DNA of 64,000 nt from Pseudomonadota bacterium (GTDB lineage Bacteria > Pseudomonadota > Gammaproteobacteria > Burkholderiales > Burkholderiaceae_B). Under the pieces are notes generated by a model that did no database searches, was not told where the DNA came from, and saw nothing but the letters and a program-made list of their open reading frames with translations. The position numbers and the translations under genes are program-made. The stretch spans positions 1 to 64,000 of the forward strand of contig JAEWEV010000035.1 of the NCBI GenBank assembly GCA_023389155.1. Reading direction: 5' to 3'. Shown here piece after piece: positions 42,840-52,180 of this stretch (the stretch's first letter is position 1; the number at the start of each line of letters is the position of its first letter).

Positions 42840-42852
42840 CCTCGGATCTCTT

Positions 42853-43722
42853 ATGGATATAACAACATTTCTGATTCAATGTCTGAACAGTGTGCAGTAC
42901 GGGCTGCTCCTGTTTCTTATCGCAAGTGGCCTGACGCTGATTTTCGGCATTATGGGAGTCATCAACCTGGCACATGGCAGCTTTTTCATGGTCGGCGCAT
43001 ATTTGATTTATGCACTTGGCATGTACATTGATAATTTTGCCATCGCCCTGATTCTCGGTGTGATTTTGGCACTCGCCTTTGGCTATCTGCTGGAATGGGG
43101 ATTTTTCAGCTTCCTGTACGAGCGTGAGCATCTGTTGCAGGTACTCATGACCTACGGACTCATTCTGATTTTTGAAGCGCTGCGCAGCATTCTGCTTGGC
43201 GATGACGTGCACGGAGTCAGTCCGCCGGCCTGGCTGTCCGGTTCCATTGCGCTGGGCAATGGCCTGAGTTATCCCATCTATCGTCTGTTCATCTCGCTTG
43301 TCTGTCTGGTCATTGCAGTTGGCATGTATATGGTAATGCGTCATACCCGGCTGGGCATGAAAATTCGCGCGGGGGCAACCAATCGGGAAATGGTGCAATC
43401 TCTGGGAGTGAATCTGCCAGTGCTGTATCGGATTGTATTTGCCGCCGGCATTGGCCTGGCCATTTTTGCCGGCATGTTGTCTGCACCTGTGTCATCCGTC
43501 TATCCCGGCATGGGAGGTAATGAACTGATCATCTGCTTTGTGGTAGTGGTTATCGGCGGAATTGGCTCCATCAAAGGAGCCCTGGTTGCCGCCCTGCTGA
43601 TCGGCTTTGTGGATACCTTCGGCAAAGTGCTTTGGCCTGAAGGCGCGGGCGCCCTGATTTATCTGCTGATGGTACTGGTGCTGCTGTTCAAGCCCCAGGG
43701 CCTGTTCAAACAGGGGACTTGA
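42853..43722 (+). CDS. Branched-chain-type ABC permease (LivH family)
   Basis: This is an inner-membrane permease of 289 residues with about eight hydrophobic helices. The LivH start TFLIQCLNSVQYGLLLFLIASGLTLIFGIMGVINLAHG and the cytoplasmic coupling segment GMKIRAGATNREMVQSLGV are typical. It should form the translocation path with the LivM-like subunit encoded next. It begins 58 bp after the binding-protein gene and its stop overlaps the start region of the next gene. Confidence 0.95.
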   Translation: MDITTFLIQCLNSVQYGLLLFLIASGLTLIFGIMGVINLAHGSFFMVGAYLIYALGMYIDNFAIALILGVILALAFGYLLEWGFFSFLYEREHLLQVLMTYGLILIFEALRSILLGDDVHGVSPPAWLSGSIALGNGLSYPIYRLFISLVCLVIAVGMYMVMRHTRLGMKIRAGATNREMVQSLGVNLPVLYRIVFAAGIGLAIFAGMLSAPVSSVYPGMGGNELIICFVVVVIGGIGSIKGALVAALLIGFVDTFGKVLWPEGAGALIYLLMVLVLLFKPQGLFKQGT

Positions 43723-43724
43723 GC

Positions 43725-44717
43725 ATGATCACAAGCAAAAACATCGTTCTGTGGATCATCGGTCTGATCTTGCTGGCTTCACTTCCGATGCTTCCCGAAC
43801 CAATCGGCAGCACTTACCACAATGATCTGGTTTCCAAGATCATGATCCTGAGTATCTTTGCGCTCAGCCTGCAATTACTGGTAGGCTTTACCGGGCTGGT
43901 CAGCCTCGGGCACGCAGCGTTTCTGGGATTTGCCGCCTATATGGTAGCGACGGTATCACCGGAATCGGAGCCCGGCAACGGATGGCTGCTGATGGTCATT
44001 TGTATCGGCGGAGCCGGATTGCTCGCCCTCTTGATTGGCATGCTGGTTCTGCGCAGCTACGGCGTGTATTTCATCATGGTGACACTGGCCTTTGGCCAGC
44101 TCGTGTATTTCGTCTTCCATGACATTGCGTATTTTGGCGGCTCAGACGGGACCTATATTTATTTCAAACCGGATTTTTCGATCTTCAGCTGGCAGCCTTT
44201 TGATCTTGACGCAGGCAATAATTTTTACTGGTTCACACTTGCCATGCTGATTCTGACAGTCGTCATTCTGCAACTGATTCTGCGCTCCCGTCTTGGTCAC
44301 GCATTTGTGGGCATCAAACACAATCAGCTGCGCATGCGCGCAGCGGGGTTCGAGTCCACGGCCTACAAGCTCGCCAGCTTTGTCATCAGCGGCATGCTTG
44401 CCGGTCTGGCAGGGTTTCTGTATGCATGCCAGTTTGGCTACGTCAATCCGGAACTGCTTTCGTGGCACCAGTCGGGCAATGTGCTGCTCATGATTATCCT
44501 GGGCGGTCTGGGCAGCCTGGGTGGCGCGGTTATTGGCGCCTTTGCCTTCGTGCTGCTGTCTGAATGGTTTACCTCGATCACCAAGCACTGGCAACTGCTG
44601 CTGGGTGGTTTCATTATTTTCGTGGTTATGCTCATGCCTCATGGACTGGCTGGCATCCCGCAACAGTTGCGTGACTGGCGCGGCCAGCGCAGGCGCAACG
44701 GAGACAAAGCCCTATGA
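43725..44717 (+). CDS. Branched-chain-type ABC permease (LivM family)
   Basis: This is the second membrane subunit, 330 residues, with helices throughout and the LivM motifs LVGFTGLVSLGHAAFLGFAAY, SYGVYFIMVTLAFGQ and GHAFVGIKHNQLRMRAAGF (coupling helix). The ATG at 43725 is two bases past the previous stop; a TTG at 43719 in frame is a weaker option. GGGGA in the end of the previous gene can serve as ribosome site. Its stop overlaps the ATPase gene by ATGA. Confidence 0.95.
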   Translation: MITSKNIVLWIIGLILLASLPMLPEPIGSTYHNDLVSKIMILSIFALSLQLLVGFTGLVSLGHAAFLGFAAYMVATVSPESEPGNGWLLMVICIGGAGLLALLIGMLVLRSYGVYFIMVTLAFGQLVYFVFHDIAYFGGSDGTYIYFKPDFSIFSWQPFDLDAGNNFYWFTLAMLILTVVILQLILRSRLGHAFVGIKHNQLRMRAAGFESTAYKLASFVISGMLAGLAGFLYACQFGYVNPELLSWHQSGNVLLMIILGGLGSLGGAVIGAFAFVLLSEWFTSITKHWQLLLGGFIIFVVMLMPHGLAGIPQQLRDWRGQRRRNGDKAL

Positions 44718-45496
44718 GAAACGTCATGCTTGAAGCGCGGAATGTCACCCGCAAATTCGGCGCGCTGATCGCAGTCAATAATGTGTCTCTGCAGCTGTTC
44801 GAACGTGAAATTCATGCTGTCATTGGCACCAACGGTGCCGGCAAATCCACCCTGACTTATCTTTTGTCAGGCGAGCTGCCGCTGACACACGGACAGGTGC
44901 TGCTGCGCGAACGCGATATCAGCAAATGGTCGCAGCCGGCACGATCCCAGGCGGGCCTGGGTCGAAGTTACCAGAGAAATAATATTTTCCTGCCGCTCAG
45001 CGTCCGGGAAAACTGTCGCCTTGCCGCGCAGGCGAAGGTCCAGAAGCCCTGGCACTTCTGGTCGGCCGCACAGCAATGCAAAATGAGCCTGGCGCTTGCC
45101 GATGAGGCGCTGACCAGTGCCGGTCTGGAAAAGGTAGCAAGCGCTACAGCAGCGAATCTGTCTCATGGACAGAAGCGGCAGCTGGAAGTGGCAATGTGTC
45201 TTGCCCAGCAGCCGGAAGTACTGTTGCTGGACGAACCACTGGCAGGCATGGGCGCCGAAGAGTCCGAGCGCATGCTGGCGCTGCTGCATGACCTGAAAAA
45301 AAGCCTGGCCATCCTGCTGATCGAACATGATATGGATGCGGTATTTGCCGTTGCGGATCGTTTGACTGTCATGGTCAACGGCTCTGTTCTGGCCAGCGGA
45401 CTGCCGGAAGAGATCCGTAGGAATGCCGAAGTGCAGACCGCTTATCTGGGTGAAAGCAATGCCGAAACCAGCGAACAGACTGCGCAATTTTCATGA
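44714..45496 (+). CDS. ABC transporter ATPase (LivG family)
   Basis: This is a nucleotide-binding subunit of 260 residues. Walker A is GTNGAGKSTLTYLLSG, the signature is LSHGQKRQLEVAMCLA (a His replaces the first Gly of LSGGQ, as often in this family), Walker B is VLLLDEPLAGMG, and the switch His is in LLIEHDMDAVF. It pairs with the LivF-like ATPase encoded 10 bp downstream to power the importer. Confidence 0.95.
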   Translation: MRNVMLEARNVTRKFGALIAVNNVSLQLFEREIHAVIGTNGAGKSTLTYLLSGELPLTHGQVLLRERDISKWSQPARSQAGLGRSYQRNNIFLPLSVRENCRLAAQAKVQKPWHFWSAAQQCKMSLALADEALTSAGLEKVASATAANLSHGQKRQLEVAMCLAQQPEVLLLDEPLAGMGAEESERMLALLHDLKKSLAILLIEHDMDAVFAVADRLTVMVNGSVLASGLPEEIRRNAEVQTAYLGESNAETSEQTAQFS

Positions 45497-45506
45497 CAAG
45501 TGAACT

Positions 45507-46220
45507 ATGACAGATAACATTATTCTTGCGCATGACGTTCATGCCTGGTACGGCTCCAGCCATATTCTGCATGGAATCGACTTCAGTTTGCGCCGTGGCG
45601 AAACCGTCGGGCTGCTGGGACGTAACGGCATGGGAAAATCCACGCTGATACGCAGCCTGCTGGGGCACGTCAAACAGCGTTCCGGCCGCATCCAGCTTTT
45701 GCAGCAGGATATGTCGCGTGCCCGGCCCTATCAGGCTGCCAGATTGGGGATCGCCTATGTGCCGGAAGGGCGCGGCATTTTCCCCAATCTGAGCGTGCGG
45801 GAAAATCTGCTGATGTGCGCACGGCCCGCAGCTGATCGCGGCGCCGGCTGGGATTTCGAACGAATCATGGCAACTTTTCCGCGTCTGTCCGAACGCCTTG
45901 ACAATATGGGCGACCAGCTATCAGGCGGAGAACAGCAAATGCTTTCTATCGGCCGGGCCCTTATGACCAATCCTGTCGCCATTATTCTGGATGAAGCCAC
46001 GGAAGGCCTGGCACCGCTGATTGTGGAAGAAATCTGGCGCGTCATTGGACTCATCCGCGAGACGGGCCTGGCGACCATGGTCGTCGATCGCAATTACCGT
46101 AAGGTGATGGATCAGGCCGACCGACTGATCGTATTGGAGAAAGGCCGCGTCGTACTGGAAGGCAATGCAGAACACCTTCGCGATCAACCGGAGCAGATTC
46201 ACCAGTTCCTCGGAGTCTGA
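45507..46220 (+). CDS. ABC transporter ATPase (LivF family)
   Basis: This is the second nucleotide-binding subunit, 237 residues. Walker A is LLGRNGMGKSTLIRSLLG, the LivF-type segment GIAYVPEGRGIFPNLSVRENLLM follows, the signature is LSGGEQQMLSIGRAL, and Walker B is AIILDEATEGLAP. The usual switch His is replaced: the text reads TMVVDRNYRKVM where most have EQN or EH. It ends the plus-strand box-associated operon. Confidence 0.95.
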   Translation: MTDNIILAHDVHAWYGSSHILHGIDFSLRRGETVGLLGRNGMGKSTLIRSLLGHVKQRSGRIQLLQQDMSRARPYQAARLGIAYVPEGRGIFPNLSVRENLLMCARPAADRGAGWDFERIMATFPRLSERLDNMGDQLSGGEQQMLSIGRALMTNPVAIILDEATEGLAPLIVEEIWRVIGLIRETGLATMVVDRNYRKVMDQADRLIVLEKGRVVLEGNAEHLRDQPEQIHQFLGV

Positions 46221-46325
46221 CAGGCCCCGCAGCGAATGTGTGCCGACCGACCGCTGCTAATACGCGCAGCCCGATAGCGGCCCGCTAAGAATTGCAGGTA
46301 GCAGCCCTTGACTGCCCTCTATCGG

Positions 46326-46892
46326 TCACCGATGCATGCGTTCGATGGCCAGTAGATACGGGGCGGGGTTTTCGCGATTGATGAATTGATACTTGAGCAC
46401 CCGATAGGTCGATGCGGGCAATTGCGCGGCAAACAGATCAAGCTGCTGGCTTTCCAGCTTTCCAGCCGGATGTCCGGGGTAGACGGCAATCAGCAACAGT
46501 CCTTCAGGGGCAAGCATTGACAAGGCCTGATGCACCGCCTGCAACGTGGTGTCTGCCTGCGTCGCCAGGGATTTGTCGGCGCCGGGAAGATAGCCCAGAT
46601 TGAAAACAATGGCGTCTACCGGTTCCGATACATACTCTGTCAGGCGGCTATGACTGTCCTGGAAAAGCTGCACGCGACACCGCAGGTTTTCTGCTTCCAG
46701 TACGGCCGCGGTAGCCGCGAGCGCTGCGGGCTGGACATCGAATGCATAGACTTTACCCGTATCGCCAACAAGCCGGGCAAGTACGCGGGTGTCATGACCA
46801 TTCCCCATCGTCGCATCAATAACGTGTGCCCCCGCCTCAAGATGATCGGAAAGCAGGAAATGAACAAAGCTGACGGTCTTTGGCAGTGGCAT
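46326..46892 (-). CDS. Class I SAM methyltransferase, MnmM/YtqB family
   Basis: This is a methyltransferase of 188 residues. The SAM-binding motif I is VIDATMGNGHDTRVLARLVG, followed by VYAFDVQPAAL, and NLGYLPGADKS is the hallmark of the YtqB/MnmM rRNA-methylase-like family. Members methylate nm5s2U to mnm5s2U at the tRNA wobble position in organisms lacking the methyltransferase half of MnmC. Whether it does so here depends on whether MnmC is present elsewhere. A carnitine-dehydrogenase-like gene precedes it by 20 bp on the same strand. Confidence 0.88.
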   Translation of the reverse strand: MPLPKTVSFVHFLLSDHLEAGAHVIDATMGNGHDTRVLARLVGDTGKVYAFDVQPAALAATAAVLEAENLRCRVQLFQDSHSRLTEYVSEPVDAIVFNLGYLPGADKSLATQADTTLQAVHQALSMLAPEGLLLIAVYPGHPAGKLESQQLDLFAAQLPASTYRVLKYQFINRENPAPYLLAIERMHR

Positions 46893-46912
46893 GGCGTTGC
46901 TGCGACACGCGC

Positions 46913-47848
46913 TTACTTGCTGTCCAGGCTTCTGAGAATATCGATCAGATGACTGTCGCGATAACGCAGCCGGTCCTCGAGGGACTGTCCTTCACTGGCC
47001 AGTTGCGCGCCTTCGATCATACGCTCCCGCAATTGAGATGTCATACGCGGATTACCCAGATCGTCCATCCAGTTTTCCAGGGCTGGCTGCAAATGATCAA
47101 TCAGATGAGCCAGGCCACCCCGACCTCCGGCGAGATCAAAGACAGCCTGCGGGCCAAAAATGGCCCAGCGCAACCCTGGCCCCTTGCACATGGCGGCATC
47201 GATATCCTGCACACTGGCGACGTTCTCATTCACCAGATGCATCACCTCCCGCCATACGGCGGCCTGCAGGCGATTGGCAATATGCCCCGCAATTTCACGG
47301 TTCAGGCGTATCGGATGCTTGCCCACCTCAAGGTAAAAATCCATGGCCCGCTGGATTGTGTCCTCAGAAGTCTGACTGCCACCAACGACCTCCACCAGGG
47401 GAATGACATGAGGAGGATTAAAGGGATGGCCGAGCACGCAACGTTGAGGATAACGGCAGCGCGATTGCATGCGACTGACTAGCAGACCCGATGAGCTGGA
47501 AGAAATAATGACATGCTCGGGCAGCACGGCATCCATTCTGGCAAACAGTTCTATCTTGAAGTCCTCGCGCTCAGGGGCATTCTCCTGAACAAAATCGACG
47601 CCTTCCAGTGCCTTTTCCACCACCGGCTCAAACCGCAAGTTCTGGCGGAAGGATTCATCCTGCACTTTTCCCAGCTCGCGCAGGGTAAGCCATGCAGAAT
47701 CGATCAGGGACTGGGTGTGTTGTTCCGCATCCGGCGCCGGATCGGAAACCACCACATGGTAACCGTAAGCGAGAAACAGTGCGGCCCAGCTGCTACCGAT
47801 GGTGCCTGCACCAATAATGGCAATTGTTTTGATACTGCTGTTTTTCAT
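46913..47848 (-). CDS. 3-hydroxyacyl-CoA dehydrogenase family protein, L-carnitine dehydrogenase-like
   Basis: This is an NAD-dependent dehydrogenase of 311 residues. The Rossmann motif is IAIIGAGTIGSSWAALFLAYGY. Then comes VQENAPEREDFKIELFARMD, typical of carnitine dehydrogenase and lambda-crystallin relatives, and the active-site region GHPFNPPHVIPLVEVVGG with the catalytic His. No carnitine-uptake genes are near, so a short-chain 3-hydroxy acid is equally possible. It is a stand-alone gene or a two-gene unit with the downstream methyltransferase gene. Confidence 0.87.
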   Translation of the reverse strand: MKNSSIKTIAIIGAGTIGSSWAALFLAYGYHVVVSDPAPDAEQHTQSLIDSAWLTLRELGKVQDESFRQNLRFEPVVEKALEGVDFVQENAPEREDFKIELFARMDAVLPEHVIISSSSSGLLVSRMQSRCRYPQRCVLGHPFNPPHVIPLVEVVGGSQTSEDTIQRAMDFYLEVGKHPIRLNREIAGHIANRLQAAVWREVMHLVNENVASVQDIDAAMCKGPGLRWAIFGPQAVFDLAGGRGGLAHLIDHLQPALENWMDDLGNPRMTSQLRERMIEGAQLASEGQSLEDRLRYRDSHLIDILRSLDSK

Positions 47849-48108
47849 GATTGAATCTGTCCAGAACGTGTAAAACCATTGTCAGGGCATAGGATGGGTG
47901 CCTGCCCCCCTAAGCGCATGATGTGAGGTACATGATGTGTCATACATGGTGGTGAAGGATCGCAGCCAACTAGCGATCAGGACTGTATCGGCTATCTGCG
48001 CGCACTGAGGGCAGTGATGAGACTGTCAGGGCTCAGCGTGGCCCGATAACACCCGACTAGCGGTCAGACAGACGAGTTATCTATCCGCCGTGACTGCCAG
48101 TGACACCC

Positions 48109-48675
48109 TTACCAACTGCGTACGCGGCCGGTATCCATATGAACGAATCCGTCGCGAGGGTAATATCCGACGCCTCCAAGGGCCAATTCCTTTGCTGCAT
48201 CGCGCAATTCATCCAACGGTACCCCTTTGAGACGCAAATCCATGGCCTGGCCGACCATATGCAGGCTTTTCTTGGCCACTCCACCGCCGCGAGTCTTGCG
48301 CAGGCGTTCATTGGTGTGCGGATCACGATATCCCGATATGACCTCGATGGCAACGTCAGTATTCAGCGAAGCCCTGACTTTATTGACCAAATCAAAGAGA
48401 GTCGGGTCCATGTGTCCGACCACGCCGGAGTAGTGATCCCGCAGGAATCGGTTCAGGCGCTGCATGGCAGCGGGAATATAGCGATCCCCTTCGGCATAAG
48501 CCAGGGTTATCTTTTCGTTGGTGTGCAGATTGTCCAGGGAAATTTGTCGAACGCCGCTGCCTATATTGGCTCGGGCAGTACTGGTGCCGATGGTAAACAT
48601 GGCACCGGTGACAATCAGGGACGAAGAGGTTTTCAGAAATTGACGGCGTTGACTATGTGGGGGCGTTAACGTCAT
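48109..48675 (-). CDS. Exported DUF882/M15 peptidase, MepK (YcbK)-like
   Basis: This is a predicted periplasmic protein of 188 residues with a twin-arginine-type signal (SQRRQFLKTSS) and export sequence ending near ARA. The M15/DUF882 metal-binding pieces are visible: VISGYRDPHTNERLRK, KSLHMVGQAMDLRLKG (His and Asp ligands) and GFVHMDTG with the final His. MepK of E. coli cleaves 3-3 peptidoglycan cross-links. It directly follows an L,D-transpeptidase gene (21-bp gap), the enzyme type that makes such cross-links, as in E. coli. Confidence 0.9.
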   Translation of the reverse strand: MTLTPPHSQRRQFLKTSSSLIVTGAMFTIGTSTARANIGSGVRQISLDNLHTNEKITLAYAEGDRYIPAAMQRLNRFLRDHYSGVVGHMDPTLFDLVNKVRASLNTDVAIEVISGYRDPHTNERLRKTRGGGVAKKSLHMVGQAMDLRLKGVPLDELRDAAKELALGGVGYYPRDGFVHMDTGRVRSW

Positions 48676-48696
48676 ACCTTGCTGGCTCCAGAAAAA

Positions 48697-50334
48697 TTAC
48701 GAGGCAGGTGGGATGTTACGTGAAGCGGCCATCTTCCTGATGGCATTGTCCAGAATTTTATCCTGTCCGTAGATGTCGGCGAAAAAGTGGATTTTATTAT
48801 TTTTCACTACCACGGTACTATAACCTAATACAACAGGAACCGGTTCCAATACATTGATTGTTTTGGATTTTTTTGCAGACATTGCTACTTCAATCGCACT
48901 TGCAGTCCATTCCGGTTGTTTTTCCAACACAAACTGGGCCAGACGCACCGGTTCTTCAACCCGGATGCAGCCGTGACTCAGATCGCGCCTGCTGCGCTCA
49001 AACAGTTTCGTGCTTGGCGTATGGTGAAGATAAATGGCATCGCTGTTGGGGAATATGAACTTGATGTCCCCCAGTGAGTTTTTCGGGCCTGGCCGCTGGC
49101 GGATCCGTGCCTGACCGTTCAGTACAGCACTGATATTGGCCTCGCTGACAGTTTGGGAAACACCGGACTGCGTCACAAACTCAAAACCCTGATTCCGCAT
49201 ATAGGAAGGATCGCGCCGCAGACGTGGAATCAGTTCCTTGCGGGAAATGGAAATCGGCACATTCCAATAGGGACTGAATTCGATTTTACTGACTGCGCCA
49301 TCGAAAAGCGGAGTACTGGTGTCAAAGGATCTGCCCACAATCACCTTCATTTCAATGAGGTTTTCGGCCTTCTGATCACGAATGTGATAGGCCCGCAATA
49401 CAAACTCGGGAACGTTCACCACGATACGCCGTTCGCCTTCGATAAGTGGCGTCCAGCGCAGTCGCTCCATACTGATCTGAATCTGACGAATGCGATCAAT
49501 GGGCCGCGTATTCAACTGTTCCAGTGTTCCCTTGCCAAGTACACCATCAGGTTCCAGGCCATGACGCTCCTGGAAGCTCCTGATGCCTGCCACGATACTG
49601 GCATCATAGACAGGGGTGGCTGGGGTTCCCTGCGGCAAATCGCCCAGCAGCACGAGTCGCTGGATCAGCGCAGGCAGTCCGGCGTACGGTTGTCCCTGAG
49701 TCAGCTTGCCACCCGGCAGCGCCGGCAGCGGCTGATTCATTGTGGGGTTCTTCTGCAACTCGCGATAAACCACCAATGCCTGCATCAGCGAGTTATACAT
49801 GGGAATTGTGTCGGTCAGGGACTTGACCGCGGCCTTCAGATTGCCGTTCTGGATCGCGGTTGACAGAAAAAGGTCTGCGTCCGTATCGGTAAATGCGGGC
49901 TTGGAATAGCGGTTTTTAATGAGCGACGGAGAAATGCGCCCATTCTTGAGAAATTTGACGTAAGTGCGCATCTGCGTGGTCAGGTCGCGGTCAAATTGTG
50001 CCATTTCGTCGGCCGATGCAGCATAGCTTACCCGTTGCCATTGCGACTGTAATTGGAGCACATGAAACCAGCGGGGATCCAGACCGTGCTGATCGGCGGT
50101 CGCAAGCAATTCGATGGCATCTTTGGCCTGATCCACAGGACGACCATCCCGAATCCAGGTCACCGGCGGCGCCTCAAAGCTTGCCCGGCCAAAATCTGGC
50201 GGCAGGCTGATGCCGTTATCGGGGATGGTAAATGGAGACGATGAGTTTTCCCTTGGTGTGGGAGCCTGAGCCTGAGCCGTTGTCGCAAGCATCAGCGCCA
50301 GGGTTACTGCCGACAGCATTTTAGAAAACGTCAT
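48697..50334 (-). CDS. L,D-transpeptidase of the YcbB/LdtD family
   Basis: This is a periplasmic enzyme of 545 residues that forms 3-3 peptidoglycan cross-links. The signal peptide ends near TAQAQA. A scaffold domain, then a peptidoglycan-binding domain (about 250-285, IRSFQERHGLEPDGVLGKGTLEQLN) and the YkuD catalytic domain (about 305-490) follow. The catalytic motif is SHGCIRVEEP with Cys456 and the upstream His in YLHHTPS. The order of domains matches LdtD. It is co-oriented with the MepK-like gene. Confidence 0.93.
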   Translation of the reverse strand: MTFSKMLSAVTLALMLATTAQAQAPTPRENSSSPFTIPDNGISLPPDFGRASFEAPPVTWIRDGRPVDQAKDAIELLATADQHGLDPRWFHVLQLQSQWQRVSYAASADEMAQFDRDLTTQMRTYVKFLKNGRISPSLIKNRYSKPAFTDTDADLFLSTAIQNGNLKAAVKSLTDTIPMYNSLMQALVVYRELQKNPTMNQPLPALPGGKLTQGQPYAGLPALIQRLVLLGDLPQGTPATPVYDASIVAGIRSFQERHGLEPDGVLGKGTLEQLNTRPIDRIRQIQISMERLRWTPLIEGERRIVVNVPEFVLRAYHIRDQKAENLIEMKVIVGRSFDTSTPLFDGAVSKIEFSPYWNVPISISRKELIPRLRRDPSYMRNQGFEFVTQSGVSQTVSEANISAVLNGQARIRQRPGPKNSLGDIKFIFPNSDAIYLHHTPSTKLFERSRRDLSHGCIRVEEPVRLAQFVLEKQPEWTASAIEVAMSAKKSKTINVLEPVPVVLGYSTVVVKNNKIHFFADIYGQDKILDNAIRKMAASRNIPPAS

Positions 50335-50442
50335 AAAGTCAATTCACCTATAGTTATTCTAGTCAGGCCTTCGCCCCGCTCTGATCTGTCTATTTTTTCC
50401 TGCAATAACCGGCTGGCAGCCCAATCTTCAGCCAGAACGGGC

Positions 50443-51099
50443 TTACAGATTGGCCTTGAAAAACTCGACGGTGCGCGTACGCGCCAGTTCACTGGCAAAC
50501 GGGTCGTAAGAGCCGCGCTGATCGCAGCCGAATCCGTGATCGGCATCGTAAACACACACATCCACTTGTGGCTGCGCCTCGCGAATGGCTTCGACATCAG
50601 CAGCCGGAATGGATTTATCCTTTTCGCCGAAGTGCATCTGGACGGGGCATTTGGCTTGTTCCTTGCGCAGTTCGGCGATACCGGCGCCGTACCAGCATGA
50701 CGCTGCCGAGAAAAGCGAGCTGCGGCAGGCAGCAAGCCAGGTCAGCGTGCCGCCCCAGCAAAATCCCACCACGCCGATTTTTTTCTGTGAGGACAACGCT
50801 GTTGCAGCCGCTTCGACATCCTTGAGCGCATCGTCGTAACTGACCCTGGCTTTATAGTCTTTGCCCAGGGTCACATCTTCGGCGGTATAGCCCAGTTCGA
50901 TGCCGGGTTCGATACGATCGAACAGCGCCGGCGCGATGACGCGATAACCTTTTGATGCATAGAATTCGCAGACATCACGAATGTGACTATTCACACCAAA
51001 TATTTCCTGGAGCACCACAATGCCGTTTTCTGCATCTTCGGGGCCCGTGACATATGCCTGTAACGTATGCCCGTCGGTGGCTTTCAGTGTAATGGTCAT
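50443..51099 (-). CDS. Dienelactone hydrolase family protein
   Basis: This is a cytoplasmic alpha/beta hydrolase of 218 residues. The nucleophile lies in GVVGFCWGGTLTW (Cys near 122), the acid near FGEKDKSIPAADV and the His in DADHGFGCDQRGSYD, all typical of the DLH family. Family members hydrolyse dienelactone in chlorocatechol pathways, but many act on unknown esters and this one is not in a chlorocatechol cluster. It lies 108 bp upstream of the L,D-transpeptidase gene on the same strand. Confidence 0.9.
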   Translation of the reverse strand: MTITLKATDGHTLQAYVTGPEDAENGIVVLQEIFGVNSHIRDVCEFYASKGYRVIAPALFDRIEPGIELGYTAEDVTLGKDYKARVSYDDALKDVEAAATALSSQKKIGVVGFCWGGTLTWLAACRSSLFSAASCWYGAGIAELRKEQAKCPVQMHFGEKDKSIPAADVEAIREAQPQVDVCVYDADHGFGCDQRGSYDPFASELARTRTVEFFKANL

Positions 51100-51137
51100 A
51101 ACTTGGCTCCTGATCGAAATGAATTTGACAGTTATTG

Positions 51138-52055
51138 CTATTGTACCTGCTGCACCGGCATTCTGCCCTGCACCAGCAAACGGTTGTTCCCAATGATGTC
51201 ACATAAGTGTTCCGAAAGCATCACAATACGTTTCAGCCGTTTCAGATCTTCGTGATAATAGATCCAGAAACTGCGCGTAATACCGATTCTGTCCTGCAAT
51301 ACTGGCAGAAGCTGCGGATTCTGCCCGGCCAGAAAGCACGGCAGAATGGCAAGCCCGTGGCCCTGTAGACAACTGTAATACTGTGCAATCACACTTGTGC
51401 TTTTAATGACAGGTTTGGTAAACGGCAGGATATCTTCCAGATACCGCAGCTGGTCGCTAAATAGCAATTCATCCACATAGCTGATGAAGCGATGATGATG
51501 CAGATCCCCTTCACTGTTCACCGCGCCATAACGATCGAAACAGGCCTGCGTACCATACAGCAGCAGTGTATAGTCGGTCAGCTTCCGGGTTACGTAGGGT
51601 CCCCGCGCCGGTCGCTCGATGGTAATTGCAATATCCGCCTCACGTCGTGTCAGGCTAACGAAACGCGGCACGGGCAGCACATCAATGGTCATGTCCGGAA
51701 ACCGGCCCTGAAACTGGGCGCACAGCGGAGCCACAATGCACGAACCAAACGCTTCCGTGGCCGCAACCCGTACATGGCCGGCCGGGCTCTGACTGACGCC
51801 CTGCAGCTGTTCCTGGGCATTGTACAAATGCGTTTCCATCTGCTCGGCGTGGGCCAGCAATTGCTGACCCGAGCGTGTCAGGGTAAATCCCGAGGTTCGC
51901 GATTTATCAAACAGCAGCTGCCCCAAGTCTGCTTCAAGATGGCGAATGCGCCGGGTCACCGTCGTATGCTCCACCCCAAGCCGCGCGGCGGCAGCGCTGG
52001 CTCTTTGCGTTCTGGCCACTTCCAGAAAATAGCGGATATCGTCCCAGTCAGGCAT
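51138..52055 (-). CDS. LysR-family transcriptional regulator
   Basis: This is a regulator of 305 residues. The winged helix reads DDIRYFLEVARTQRASAAAARLGVEHTTVTRRIRHLEADLG, a subgroup with T-T-V-T-R in the recognition helix. The effector domain follows from about 90. It is divergent from the binding-protein/mmsA genes with a 125-bp gap rich in TGCAAA repeats and an inverted repeat, so these are its likely targets. Confidence 0.92.
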   Translation of the reverse strand: MPDWDDIRYFLEVARTQRASAAAARLGVEHTTVTRRIRHLEADLGQLLFDKSRTSGFTLTRSGQQLLAHAEQMETHLYNAQEQLQGVSQSPAGHVRVAATEAFGSCIVAPLCAQFQGRFPDMTIDVLPVPRFVSLTRREADIAITIERPARGPYVTRKLTDYTLLLYGTQACFDRYGAVNSEGDLHHHRFISYVDELLFSDQLRYLEDILPFTKPVIKSTSVIAQYYSCLQGHGLAILPCFLAGQNPQLLPVLQDRIGITRSFWIYYHEDLKRLKRIVMLSEHLCDIIGNNRLLVQGRMPVQQVQ

Positions 52056-52131
52056 GATTGTTGTGCAAAAATGAACATTAAATGTGCAAATATTCTATTG
52101 CAAAAATGATTTATACACATCAAACTGAATG

Positions 52132-52149
52132 CGTTTTGCAAACAAAACG
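52132..52149. promoter_or_regulatory. Inverted repeat in the LysR-binding protein gap
   Basis: CGTTTTG (52132-52138), CAAA, CAAAACG (52143-52149) form a perfect 7-bp inverted repeat 31 bp upstream of the binding-protein start. GCAAA occurs four times between about 52060 and 52145, a pattern that could reflect multiple regulator contacts. Confidence 0.45.
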
Positions 52150-52180
52150 ATAAAACTATTACAAAATTCAGGAGACTCCA

